Positions 1 through 8,224 of a stretch of 64,000 bases of DNA are shown here, piece by piece (the stretch's first letter is position 1; each line of letters begins with the position of its first letter). The notes under the pieces are model-generated. The model was not told the origin of the DNA, made no database searches, and saw only the letters and a list, made by a program, of their open reading frames with translations. This DNA is from JBFGFX01 sp965232455 (GTDB lineage Bacteria > Pseudomonadota > Gammaproteobacteria > Steroidobacterales > Woeseiaceae), in contig OZ246981.1 of NCBI GenBank assembly GCA_965232455.1, positions 1,488,001-1,552,000 of the forward strand, given 5' to 3'. The position numbers and the translations under genes are program-made.

Positions 1-146
1 TTGAGAAAAGTCGTCTTCCCTGATCCGGACGGGCCGGTCACCGATACGAACTCGCCTTCATCGACGTCGAGCGAGAACTCCCTTAGCGCGTGGGTCTCGA
101 CCGTATCGGTCCTGTAAACCTTGGATATCTTTTTCATGCACAACAT
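1..146 (-). CDS. ABC transporter ATPase, 5' part only (cut by left edge)
   Basis: Only the first 48 codons lie in the window. They encode an N-terminal ABC ATPase segment of the MacB/LolD type: a short lead-in, then the Walker A loop GPSGSGKTT near residues 40-48. The ATG at 146 is preferred because GAGGAG lies about 8 bases upstream; a second in-frame ATG at 137 (MKKISK) is possible. The gene follows the membrane-fusion protein at 221-1468 on the same strand with a 74-base gap, so the two probably form an efflux or lipoprotein-type ABC operon, with the permease expected beyond the edge. The family is clear from Walker A and the neighbour; the substrate cannot be told. Confidence 0.85.
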   Translation of the reverse strand, partial: MLCMKKISKVYRTDTVETHALREFSLDVDEGEFVSVTGPSGSGKTTFL

Positions 147-220
147 GAACTACTCTCCTCGTGCCGTGATTGGCGCCATTTGGAACTCAACAGGGATCAC
201 TCGCATCGTGTTAACCGGCC

Positions 221-1468
221 CTAGTTGGAAATCAACACGGTGTCCGCGCCGCGAAACAGATCGATGCTGGAGATAACCACACGATCGCCTTCCTGAAGGC
301 CGCCGGCGATCTCGACCGCCGCCAGGCTGCGCGCGCCAATGCTGATCGAGCGACGAACCGCAAGGCCGTCGTCGGTGACGACGTAGGCAACGCGACCGCC
401 GCCGCTGTCCAGAAACTGTCCGCGCTGCAGCTTGAGTACGTCCGGCCGTTCTTCGAGCAGGATGCGCGTCGACAAACGCTGGTTCTGGCGGAGGTTCGAC
501 GGCGTCTCATCGACAAAACGAACACGGCTGGTCACCTGATTGGCGACAATCTCCGGCGATATGGCGATGAGTTGTCCGGCGAACCGCTGTCCACCGATGC
601 TGATTTCCGCCGGCATCCCCAGGGCAAGGTCGTCCGCGTAACTTTCGGGCACCTGTGCGTCAATCTCGAAATTCGACAGGTCCACGACGGCCATGACGGG
701 GGTGTCGCGCGACACCGCGGATTTTTGCTGGACGAGCAGATCGCCGACGATCCCGCTCACCGGCGAACGGATCGACAGCTCCTCAACCTGCCGCTTGAGG
801 TCAGCGACCCGCAATCTTTGACGCTCGACGGACAACTCGCTGGCGCGCAGCTCGAAAGCCAGCCGTTCGTCGAACAGGTCCGCGTCGGCGATCGAATGTT
901 CGTAAGCGAGCTCGGCGTTACGCAAGTCGTCCTGCGCTTTCTCGTAGTCGATTACCGAGATGACGTTGACGGCGTTCGCCTCATCCGCGCGGCGCTTTTC
1001 GCGCCTGGCGGCGATCAGCGTGACCTCGGCGAGATCGGCCTGTTTTCGCTTTTCGAGCGCCTGCTGGCGAGATTCAATGCGCTGGCGGTCGAGTTGAACG
1101 CTCTCCTGTTGCAAGGTAGCGTCCGCCTGCTGCAATTCGTTCGACAGATAGGGGCTGTCAATCGAGGCGAGTATCTGCCCCTCCGACACGCTTGCTCCCG
1201 CGTCGACGTGAAGAGTTATCGAACCGGCCGCAGGCGCGTACAACGTCGGGCTGACCGCCGCCACCACCCTGCCCTGTACCGATACGTCGCGAACGAGATT
1301 ACCTCGCTCTACGCTGGCGATGCGCAGCCGCTCGCCCGGCACGGTGATGCTTGCGTTTGCCCACCGGTTGACGACCGGTGCGATGCTCCAGACGAGCACC
1401 GTCAGAATCACGGCGCCCGCGCCGGCCAACACCCACCGCCGGCGCCGTCGAGTTGGTTCAATCCGCAC
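221..1468 (-). CDS. Periplasmic adaptor (membrane-fusion protein) of an ABC efflux system
   Basis: This 415-residue protein has an Arg-rich N-terminus followed by one membrane anchor (about residues 12-32), a lipoyl/barrel-sandwich half starting near residue 48, a long charged coiled-coil hairpin (about 105-235), the second lipoyl half, and a C-terminal beta-barrel. That is the HlyD/MacA layout. It would link an inner-membrane transporter to an outer-membrane channel. The start is a GTG at 1468; no ATG is available upstream before an in-frame stop at 1556, and the ribosome site is weak, so the exact start is uncertain. An ABC ATPase gene follows directly, which points to a MacAB-like pump rather than an RND pump. 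The 248 bases upstream (1469-1716) hold no convincing gene and probably contain the promoter. Confidence 0.85.
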   Translation of the reverse strand: MRIEPTRRRRRWVLAGAGAVILTVLVWSIAPVVNRWANASITVPGERLRIASVERGNLVRDVSVQGRVVAAVSPTLYAPAAGSITLHVDAGASVSEGQILASIDSPYLSNELQQADATLQQESVQLDRQRIESRQQALEKRKQADLAEVTLIAARREKRRADEANAVNVISVIDYEKAQDDLRNAELAYEHSIADADLFDERLAFELRASELSVERQRLRVADLKRQVEELSIRSPVSGIVGDLLVQQKSAVSRDTPVMAVVDLSNFEIDAQVPESYADDLALGMPAEISIGGQRFAGQLIAISPEIVANQVTSRVRFVDETPSNLRQNQRLSTRILLEERPDVLKLQRGQFLDSGGGRVAYVVTDDGLAVRRSISIGARSLAAVEIAGGLQEGDRVVISSIDLFRGADTVLISN

Positions 1469-1716
1469 GTCCTGAGCAGATGTATCCGCAATCTTCAGTG
1501 TTCCGTCCCCGCTGCTTCGTGCCGGAAGGGTATGGCCCTTCCATTGTTCATGCGCTTACGTTCTTAGATGCAGGTTCTGCGCAGATCGTTTGCTTTGCGG
1601 GGAGATTCTCGTATTTGAACGCCGTTCGGCGCGTTTGGGGAGCTCGGCCAACCCGGGCGGCAGGCGCGGGTAGACGGGGAAAGCGAGATCGGCTGCCGGT
1701 TCTCGCGATAGCCGGA

Positions 1717-2127
1717 CTAGGGATCCACCGACAAGCGCGGATCGGCGGCCGCCCGGCGCAGCAGCCCGGGATCGGCGTCGCGGACGGCGAGGCTCTGCAT
1801 GACGCCGTCGCGATCGAGCCGCATCAGCCACGGGTGCCAGGCGTCGGCATCGCCGCGCCGATAGTGCCCGGACACCTCCCAGCCGGTGTCGGTCGGATAA
1901 ATATAGACCTTCCCGGCGATCCTGTTGGTCTGGAGCGGATCGACGATTTCGACGCCGGCGTCGGGGGAAACGGCGGTTTTGACCGCCGCCCTGGCGGCCA
2001 GCACGATACGCTCCTCCTCCGCGCGCTGCATCCCTGGAAGCGGATCGGTGGCCCGCTGATACACGTAAACGGCAAGGCCGAGGCCGACCAACAACGCAAA
2101 CAGGAAGCTGCCGAGCTTATGGTTCAA
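1717..2127 (-). CDS. Small membrane-anchored protein of unknown function
   Basis: A 136-residue protein begins with a Lys-containing N-terminus and one hydrophobic helix (about residues 6-23), then a soluble domain of roughly 110 residues that probably faces the periplasm. I do not recognise the family. The soluble part has alternating beta-like stretches (VYIYPTD, GWEVSGHYRRG) and ends in an Ala/Asp-rich helix. The start is a TTG at 2127 with GGAA about seven bases upstream; no in-frame ATG would preserve the membrane helix. The gene lies between the adaptor gene downstream and queE upstream, all on the minus strand, with gaps that do not demand co-transcription. Confidence 0.6.
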   Translation of the reverse strand: MNHKLGSFLFALLVGLGLAVYVYQRATDPLPGMQRAEEERIVLAARAAVKTAVSPDAGVEIVDPLQTNRIAGKVYIYPTDTGWEVSGHYRRGDADAWHPWLMRLDRDGVMQSLAVRDADPGLLRRAAADPRLSVDP

Positions 2128-2194
2128 ACGCGTTTCCGACGGACAATGAACAGGTCCCGGGCCCTGACACGATTTCGTGACGGCATGCCCTACC

Positions 2195-2839
2195 CTAAGG
2201 TATGCCGATTATTTTGTGCGTTTGCAGGCTCAGTTTCCACCGTGGATTTTCGAGACAATAGCGTGTGGCGGCCCGCGTGTGCTCCGCGAGCCTGTCGTCG
2301 TCCCGCGGTTGCAAGAAGAAGTGTTTGAAATCGAGGTCTCCGAAGCGCTCCGGCCGCGCCTCCGTCTCGTCCTGCGGGAACACCAGCTTGAGTTCGTCAC
2401 CGCTTGTCTGTAACAGTGCCGCGTCGGCTTTGGGACTCACGCACAGCCAGTCGATGCCGGGTGGAGCGGCCAGCGTGCCGTTCGTTTCCACGCCGACCTC
2501 GAAGCCGGCGCCGTGCAACGCGTCGATTGCCGGCGTATCCAGTTGCAGCAGCGGCTCGCCGCCGGTGCAAACCACGTAGGGGCTGCAAACGGCCGCTCCC
2601 CGTGGCCATTGCCGGCGAACGGCGTCCGCCAGCGCGGCCGCCGTCGGAAACTTGCCGCCTCCGGGGCCGTCGGTACCGACGAAGTCGGTATCACAGAAGC
2701 GGCAGACGGCGCCGGGACGATCGCGCTCGCGTCCGGACCACAAATTGCAACCCGCGAAACGAACGAAAACGGCCGGGCGACCGGTCTGCGCTCCCTCGCC
2801 TTGCAGCGTGTAATAAAGCTCTTTGACGGAATACGTCAT
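2195..2839 (-). CDS. queE: 7-carboxy-7-deazaguanine synthase
   Basis: This radical-SAM enzyme converts 6-carboxytetrahydropterin to 7-carboxy-7-deazaguanine, a step of queuosine and preQ0 synthesis. The protein of 214 residues starts MTYSVKELYYTLQGEG, and the 4Fe-4S cysteines are spaced CX14CX2C (first Cys in GCNLW, last two in CRFCDT). This is the long-insert variant known from Proteobacteria rather than the canonical CX3CX2C. A GGEPLLQ segment follows, as expected for S-adenosylmethionine binding. The ATG at 2839 overlaps the queC stop by four bases (ATGA), so the two genes are translationally coupled. An upstream extension to 2917 exists in frame but would lie inside queC and lacks family similarity. 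The partner genes queD and queF are not in the window. Confidence 0.95.
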   Translation of the reverse strand: MTYSVKELYYTLQGEGAQTGRPAVFVRFAGCNLWSGRERDRPGAVCRFCDTDFVGTDGPGGGKFPTAAALADAVRRQWPRGAAVCSPYVVCTGGEPLLQLDTPAIDALHGAGFEVGVETNGTLAAPPGIDWLCVSPKADAALLQTSGDELKLVFPQDETEARPERFGDLDFKHFFLQPRDDDRLAEHTRAATRYCLENPRWKLSLQTHKIIGIP

Positions 2840-3504
2840 TGCCGAAGCAGCGGGTCCGGTACACCCGCCTCCGCAAACCCTTTCGCCCGAAGTTCGCACG
2901 CCGGACAGGCGCCGCAAGGGGGCCGTAAGCCGTTGTAACAGGTATGCGTCAGCGCCATGGCATCCAGCGCGTTCAGCTCACGGGCAAGTTCCACCGTTTC
3001 CTTTTTTGACCGGTTCATCAACGGTGTATGTATGACAAAACCGAATTCCATGCCCAATCCGAGCGTTGTCTGCAGCGAATGCAGGGTAGCTTCTCTGCAA
3101 TCCGGATAACCGCTGTAGTCCGTCTGTGCGACGCCCGTGACCAGGTTGTTGATGCCTTTTTGCCAGGCGTAAGCGGCTGCAAACGTGAGGAAAATCAGAT
3201 TCCGCCCGGGCACGAACGTGTTCGGCAGCCCGGCTCCGCCGTCCGCCGGACCGTCAACCGCTAGCTGCTCGTCAACCAGCGAGTTACCGCCCAGCGCGGC
3301 AAACGTATCAATCGGCAGCAATCGATTGGCGACGCCGGCATGCGCCGCAACGGCGCCGGCGCAGTCGATCTCGATCCGGTGTCGTTGACCGTAGTCGAAG
3401 GTGACCGTCTCGACGTTTTCTCGACCGAACCGATCGATGGCCCAATACAGGCAGGTGGTGGAATCCTGCCCGCCGGAGAGCACCACAAGCGCTTTGTCGT
3501 TCAA
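2836..3504 (-). CDS. queC: 7-cyano-7-deazaguanine (preQ0) synthase
   Basis: QueC uses ATP and ammonia to turn 7-carboxy-7-deazaguanine, the QueE product, into preQ0. The 222-residue protein opens with the PP-loop motif VVLSGGQDSTTC at residues 7-18 and ends with a four-cysteine zinc site (CYNGLRPPCGACPAC), both typical for the family; length is also typical. The start is a TTG at 3504 with an AGG about eight bases upstream; starting later would cut into the PP-loop. It overlaps queE by four bases. Cytosolic enzyme for tRNA modification. A zinc-ribbon gene lies 45 bases upstream on the same strand and may be transcribed with it. Confidence 0.96.
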   Translation of the reverse strand: MNDKALVVLSGGQDSTTCLYWAIDRFGRENVETVTFDYGQRHRIEIDCAGAVAAHAGVANRLLPIDTFAALGGNSLVDEQLAVDGPADGGAGLPNTFVPGRNLIFLTFAAAYAWQKGINNLVTGVAQTDYSGYPDCREATLHSLQTTLGLGMEFGFVIHTPLMNRSKKETVELARELNALDAMALTHTCYNGLRPPCGACPACELRAKGFAEAGVPDPLLRQ

Positions 3505-3549
3505 ATCGTTTACCTATTCCCGGATTACTTTACGTGCAGGGTAAACCGA

Positions 3550-3909
3550 CTATTTGAAGAGGTCTTCGGCCCTGCTCAGCGCGGCGCCCGGTTCCGGGCC
3601 GTCGGTGTCCGAATCACCGAACAGGGACGCCAGCTCCGATTCGGCGCGCGCCTGCCGGGCGTGCTGCGCGGGATCGAACGCGCCGGCGCGAGGTTTGAAC
3701 CAGTCGCAAAAATTCACCCGCTCTTTTTCAAGCACCTCTTCCGCATCGTCTTCCAGGCATTGACCGATTACCTGCGGATCGTAGTTAATACACAAACGGC
3801 ACACGTGCACGTGCGCCGAGCAGGACGGGCACATGTCGCGGCGCGAAAGCGGCAGCGTCAGGGCGGCCAGCGACGCGCCGCAGCGGTAACAGACAATTTC
3901 TGTGGACAT
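3550..3909 (-). CDS. Zinc-ribbon protein of unknown function
   Basis: A 119-residue soluble protein with two CXXC pairs in the first 40 residues (CYRCG and CPSC) plus a further Cys pair (CRLC) and a later single Cys (NFCDWF). This looks like a zinc ribbon followed by a conserved acidic helix and a disordered, Asp/Glu-rich tail. The ending SRAEDLFK resembles a short interaction peptide. I recognise it only as a conserved gammaproteobacterial hypothetical type. The ATG at 3909 is the natural start. Its stop is 45 bases before queC, so it may lead the queC-queE transcript; a functional link to deazaguanine synthesis is not shown. Confidence 0.75.
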   Translation of the reverse strand: MSTEIVCYRCGASLAALTLPLSRRDMCPSCSAHVHVCRLCINYDPQVIGQCLEDDAEEVLEKERVNFCDWFKPRAGAFDPAQHARQARAESELASLFGDSDTDGPEPGAALSRAEDLFK

Positions 3910-4006
3910 CGGCCGAAATCCTCACAACGCTGGCCTATGCAACGGCGTGCAAGTATAAATCTCCTGTGCGGTCAATTGCCAAATATCGAAATTACTTCAT
4001 GTATTT

Positions 4007-4693
4007 ATGATAAATAATTGTTTAAAAAAGATTTTTTATAAACATCAAGCGTCGAATAGCTGCCGGACACTGACCGCAATTCGACAAAAACGAGCGCCGG
4101 CTCTCGCCGTCAGCCTGCTGATCGGGCTGATGCTCGGCAGCGGCAGCGGTGCCGAAGAACTGAACAGTGAACGCATTGAACGACTGTTCGGCAACTATCG
4201 TATCAGCGTCCTGGAGCAAACGGCGCTCCGCCGGCTCTCCAATCTTCACAGCGTTCACGATTCGCAGACCACGTGCCGGACCCTGGCAATGGTCCAGTAC
4301 CACTCACCGGTTCCCGAGACGCTGCGCGAGGCCCATCGGGAGATTCTGGCCGGAGGATCGATTGGGGCGACGCTCAAGAATCACGGCTGGCGGGTCAGAA
4401 AACTGAATCAATACGTCGGCGACATCGAAGCGCCGGCCGACGCCGGCCGACTGAGCGCCTTGATGCGCATACCCGTCCCGCGGACATTGGCTCTGCACGC
4501 TTATCAGCTCAACGCGGTCAACGACGGTGGGGAGTATGCGTACGCGACCATCGTGGAACTGCATCACCCCGACTACCTGTCGGTGGACGCGCTGCGCGAG
4601 CTTTACGGGAGCCATCCGGTGACGCCGCTTGCAGCCGGCAGACTCGAGGAAATCCGGGATCTTGCCAGATCCAGCATGGCTAACCCGCGGTAG
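4007..4693 (+). CDS. Secreted protein of unknown function
   Basis: A 228-residue product. Its first 25 codons are unusually AT-rich compared with the rest of the window. A signal-like hydrophobic stretch (APALAVSLLIGLMLGSGSGA) sits at about residues 30-50, preceded by basic residues, so the real start may lie later than the ATG at 4007; no better ATG is present between. The mature part is mixed alpha/beta and has one Cys (TTCRTLA). I do not recognise a family. It is divergent from the zinc-ribbon gene, with a 97-base AT-rich gap that probably holds both promoters. It is followed after 114 bases by another small exported protein. Confidence 0.65.
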   Translation: MINNCLKKIFYKHQASNSCRTLTAIRQKRAPALAVSLLIGLMLGSGSGAEELNSERIERLFGNYRISVLEQTALRRLSNLHSVHDSQTTCRTLAMVQYHSPVPETLREAHREILAGGSIGATLKNHGWRVRKLNQYVGDIEAPADAGRLSALMRIPVPRTLALHAYQLNAVNDGGEYAYATIVELHHPDYLSVDALRELYGSHPVTPLAAGRLEEIRDLARSSMANPR

Positions 4694-4807
4694 CCTGCGA
4701 CGCTCCGATTTTACTAAATTTGTGAATTCGGACATGTCGTGAGACCGCCCGGTCCGTCTACACTGACAGCCAACATCGGACAGACGGTCAGTCTAAGGGG
4801 CAGATCG

Positions 4808-5266
4808 ATGAGCTTCACAGCAAAGTTTCGCGCGTTTGCCGTAGCGGTTCTCGTGCTTTCGGCGCCAATGGCCAGCGCACAGACGATATCGGACGATTCT
4901 GCCGTTTGGTCGGTCATCGAACAGTCCTGGCAGGCTGAACAGCACGGCGATATGAAATGGGTCGACGAGCTGTTGTCGGCGGATTTTGTCGGCTGGAGCA
5001 ACGACAGTCCAGCGCCGCGCGACAAGGGGTCTACGCGCTTGTGGAACGAGTTTTCGAGCAAACAGACGCAAATGCTGGAATACGAACTCTATCCGCTGTC
5101 GATCGTCGTACACGGCAACATGGCCGTGGCTCACTACCTGTACAGCGCGGCGAGCAAAGCCAAGGGAGAGCCCGTCGAGACCAGCAACGGGCGTTACACG
5201 GACGTTCTGGTGCGTGTCGGCGGTGAGTGGAAATACATCTCCTGGCACGGCGGGGATACCGATTAG
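4808..5266 (+). CDS. Exported NTF2-like (SnoaL/DUF4440-type) protein
   Basis: This 152-residue protein has a clear Sec signal peptide (FRAFAVAVLVLSAPMASAQ, cleavage probably after ASA) and one NTF2-like domain: an N-terminal helix with the pattern VIEQSWQAEQHGDMKWVDELL, then strands ending in VRVGGEWKYISWHGG. Such domains often act as small-molecule binders or isomerase-like enzymes; no substrate can be named. The ATG at 4808 has AGGGG about seven bases upstream and gives a proper signal peptide, so the earlier in-frame start at 4739 is rejected. It converges with the TonB receptor gene (stop at 5361). Confidence 0.8.
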   Translation: MSFTAKFRAFAVAVLVLSAPMASAQTISDDSAVWSVIEQSWQAEQHGDMKWVDELLSADFVGWSNDSPAPRDKGSTRLWNEFSSKQTQMLEYELYPLSIVVHGNMAVAHYLYSAASKAKGEPVETSNGRYTDVLVRVGGEWKYISWHGGDTD

Positions 5267-5360
5267 CCGGTCGCAGCCACCCGAATCCCACGGAAGCGCG
5301 CACCCCCGTCCACACACTCTGATCCGCGTGGCGATATGGTGCCCGAGACCTTCGAGCCCG

Positions 5361-8069
5361 CTAAAAATCCGCCGTCACGGAGAACTGCACGGTTCTGGGT
5401 GACAACGGCCGAAAGGTTGCATTTCCCGTGGTGCTGGTAAACGTAAATGCCAGCACATCTTCATCGAAGACGTTGTCGACGTTCACACGCGCCCGCAGGT
5501 TTTTCAGCGGTCCGAAATTCTGCCCCTCTCCGATATCAACGTAGGCGTTCCAGACGGTGTACGATTCCATTCGTTCCGAGTTGACGAAGTTGCTGTACCG
5601 CCTACCGGTGTATCGAGCCGACAGATTCGCCACGATCCACGTTGTCGGCTCGGCGGTCATACCCGCGACCACCATCCACTCCGGACTATCGGGCAGCGTG
5701 TTTCCGGATATTTCCACCGTCTCGGTCGACGTCGTGTAGTCGTCCTGAAACTCGGTTGCGTTGTACGTAATGTTGGAATTGAAATAGACGTGGTCACCCA
5801 GAAACTCGGGTTTCCAGTTTGCGGTGAACTCCACGCCATAAGCATCGACGCCACCCACGTTCTGATAAAACGTCTCCGTCCCGCCTGGCGCGCCGACGAG
5901 CGGTACGGTGAAGGACTGCAGGCGATTCTCGAATGAGGTAAAGAACAGAGCAACGGCCGCGTTTACTGTCTGGCGATTCGTTCTATAGCCCAACTCGAAG
6001 TTACGGGAGGTCTCGGCATCGGGTGCGGGAACGGGCACGGCCGTTGCCGTCGAGAAAATATTGTCGGCCCCTCGCGGTAGCGCCAAATTCTCCGAATAGG
6101 AAGCAAACAGCTGGTCGGTCGCCGACAACTCATAGACCGCACCCACCATCGGCAGGAATCCATCGGAGTAATCCGCTTCGATCAATTGTTCGCCGTACCC
6201 CGGTGACCCGTCCGCGAGTGCGAAATCGTCGTAGTCCCGAAAGCCCTGCAATTCGAAGTCGAGATCCAGCGATTTGAAACCCGCCTCGACCGTCAACCGG
6301 TCATCCAATAGCCTGATCGTGTCTTTGAGGTAAAACTGAATCGTATCGCGCGTTGACGTGTAGTCGCGGCGGAAATACACGATCTCCTCCGGAATGGTCG
6401 CACCCTGCGGATTGCCTCCCACCTTGTTCTGGCGCTGTTGCAGTCGATGGTACTCATCGTTTTCATACCATATCCCGGTCTCGATCGTGCTATTGGAAAG
6501 CTCCCAGGAAAAATTCGCGACAACCCCGTATCGGTCACCCCCGACCGTCGACAATCCGTACTGCACGCCGTTCGGTGCGGTAACGGGCAGGCCGGCCGCA
6601 GTCTGCTGGAGAAAACGATTGTTGGCGGACGAGTAAGCTTCGGGAGAAACGCCAAAACCGTCTTTGTCCTCGTAGTACGCGGTCACGGCCATGTCGACGG
6701 CCGGTGTGATATCCGTAAGGAAGCTCGCCCCGTAAAGAAAGTCTTCGCGAATGTTCACCCGGTCGATGTAGTAATACGTGTACCCGGAGTCCTCATAGGG
6801 CACGTTCGGACCGAATCCCAGATCCGGGATCGTGCCGATGTAACCCCGTTTGCGGCCGGTTTTTCCGCCGAGATCGGGCGTCGTCGACTCGTAGGTCGCC
6901 ATGTTCATCGAGGGAGAGTCGAAGTCGAAGAAATCGTTGTACACGAACTGGAATTTCAGCAACGTGTCTTCGTCGAATTCGTACTGCGCTTTTCCCTCGA
7001 CGTGCTCCCGGTCGATGGTGCCGGCGCCCCGCCATAGATCGCTGTCGGTCTTTGAGCGGCTGACGTAGGCCGAAAAACCGTTGAGATCGCCGGTCTCTAC
7101 CTTGACGAACGTGCGTTGGAAGTCGTCGTCGCCCAATGCCACCGACACCATGGCGGCAAATTCGTCGGACGGCTCCGTCGTCAGATACTCGACGATGGGG
7201 CCAAGTGATGCGTAACTCGGCAAGGAAACGTCACCGGCTCCCGGCGACGCTCTCACCTGCAACAGGTTCTCATTGTCGACATAACGAAAGATCGGACTGC
7301 CGCCGAACGCGTCGCTCCGTCCCATCGGAATCCCGTCGAGCACGAAGCCTATCTGTTGCAAATTGAACGCCCGCACCGTTACCGAATTTCCAAACTCGTA
7401 CAGACCGAGCGCCCCGTCTGTCTGGACGTTGAACCCCGGTAAACCCTCCAACATCTTCAGTCCGGAAATCCCCGCCGGTGCCGAGAGCAACGCCTGTCGT
7501 GTTACCGAAACGGTGTTCGACGTCTTGTCGGTGCCGATGGCCTCGGTGGCGGTAGACGCACGACGGCCGGTCACCACAATTTCCTCCGTTGCGTTCCGAC
7601 TTCCCGATTCACCGGCGTTCGGGATCGCCTCCTGATTCGCCGCCGGGTTTTGGTTGGCCGGCGACACCTGGGCCATCAGGGTCGTCCGCGGCGAAGCCGG
7701 CCGTGGTTTTCCCACCGACCGAGGCTCCTCCGCAGGCCCTTCATCGCTGACAATCGGTCGCACGGTTGCCGTGTTGTTGTCGCCGTAGGCGATTTCCAAA
7801 CCAGTGTTCGCCAGTAAAGTCTCGAGCGCGTATTCTTTCTCGAACTCGCCGACAACCGCATTCGTCTCGACGTCCCTGACCGCCGCCGACAAGAACAGAA
7901 TCTGTATATCCGCCTGTTCGGCGTAGCGATTGAGGCCGGTTGCGGCGGGCTGCGCGGGAATGTCGAATTTGACGGGTTCCTCTTCTGCGGCTGCGTTCGA
8001 CAGCGGCAAAACGGCGCCGAGCAGAACGGCGATCGCGTATCGGGCCAAGTGCGCGCGGCAGTGCACCAT
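5361..8069 (-). CDS. TonB-dependent outer-membrane receptor with signalling (STN) domain, FecA type
   Basis: A 902-residue outer-membrane receptor. After the signal peptide (to about residue 28) comes an STN domain (about 33-110, from VKFDIPAQPA to the NNTATVRP strand), a poorly conserved linker rich in Pro/Ala/Asn, a TonB-box-like segment (EEIVVTGRR), the plug domain with GLKMLEGLPGFNV, and the 22-strand barrel ending in VQFSVTADF with terminal Phe. The STN domain signals ligand binding to a FecR protein, and the FecR and ECF sigma genes lie directly upstream on the same strand. Substrate is unknown; iron complexes are the commonest in this group but sugars or other compounds are possible. 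The ATG at 8069 has a strong GGGGGAG ribosome site. Confidence 0.93.
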   Translation of the reverse strand: MVHCRAHLARYAIAVLLGAVLPLSNAAAEEEPVKFDIPAQPAATGLNRYAEQADIQILFLSAAVRDVETNAVVGEFEKEYALETLLANTGLEIAYGDNNTATVRPIVSDEGPAEEPRSVGKPRPASPRTTLMAQVSPANQNPAANQEAIPNAGESGSRNATEEIVVTGRRASTATEAIGTDKTSNTVSVTRQALLSAPAGISGLKMLEGLPGFNVQTDGALGLYEFGNSVTVRAFNLQQIGFVLDGIPMGRSDAFGGSPIFRYVDNENLLQVRASPGAGDVSLPSYASLGPIVEYLTTEPSDEFAAMVSVALGDDDFQRTFVKVETGDLNGFSAYVSRSKTDSDLWRGAGTIDREHVEGKAQYEFDEDTLLKFQFVYNDFFDFDSPSMNMATYESTTPDLGGKTGRKRGYIGTIPDLGFGPNVPYEDSGYTYYYIDRVNIREDFLYGASFLTDITPAVDMAVTAYYEDKDGFGVSPEAYSSANNRFLQQTAAGLPVTAPNGVQYGLSTVGGDRYGVVANFSWELSNSTIETGIWYENDEYHRLQQRQNKVGGNPQGATIPEEIVYFRRDYTSTRDTIQFYLKDTIRLLDDRLTVEAGFKSLDLDFELQGFRDYDDFALADGSPGYGEQLIEADYSDGFLPMVGAVYELSATDQLFASYSENLALPRGADNIFSTATAVPVPAPDAETSRNFELGYRTNRQTVNAAVALFFTSFENRLQSFTVPLVGAPGGTETFYQNVGGVDAYGVEFTANWKPEFLGDHVYFNSNITYNATEFQDDYTTSTETVEISGNTLPDSPEWMVVAGMTAEPTTWIVANLSARYTGRRYSNFVNSERMESYTVWNAYVDIGEGQNFGPLKNLRARVNVDNVFDEDVLAFTFTSTTGNATFRPLSPRTVQFSVTADF

Positions 8070-8095
8070 TGTCTTCTCCCCCAGTTTGATCGATT
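8070..8095 (-). promoter_or_regulatory. Strong ribosome-binding leader of the TonB receptor
   Basis: Directly upstream of the receptor ATG the transcript reads CTGGGGGAGAAGACA, an over-strong Shine-Dalgarno. Reading outward it is preceded by ATCAA. Eighteen of 21 positions match the leader of the unrelated aminotransferase gene starting at 40380. The intergenic stretch 8070-8224 probably also carries a separate receptor promoter, since it is 155 bases long, while the FecR-sigma pair overlaps. Confidence 0.55.
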
Positions 8096-8224
8096 TGTTT
8101 TAGGGCCTGTTAACGCTAAGGTGGAAATCCGTTTCTTGTTAAGGCTTAGAACCCCAAGGAACGAAAACCCGCCAGTGCCGACGGCACTAAGCCGTCCGCA
8201 CCGGTTTGTCGGTGTTCTCCAGCC

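Noticed and set aside
572..1567. A 331-codon plus-strand frame opposite the adaptor gene
   Set aside because: No signal, fold or ribosome site; the adaptor on the minus strand has the coiled-coil and lipoyl layout.
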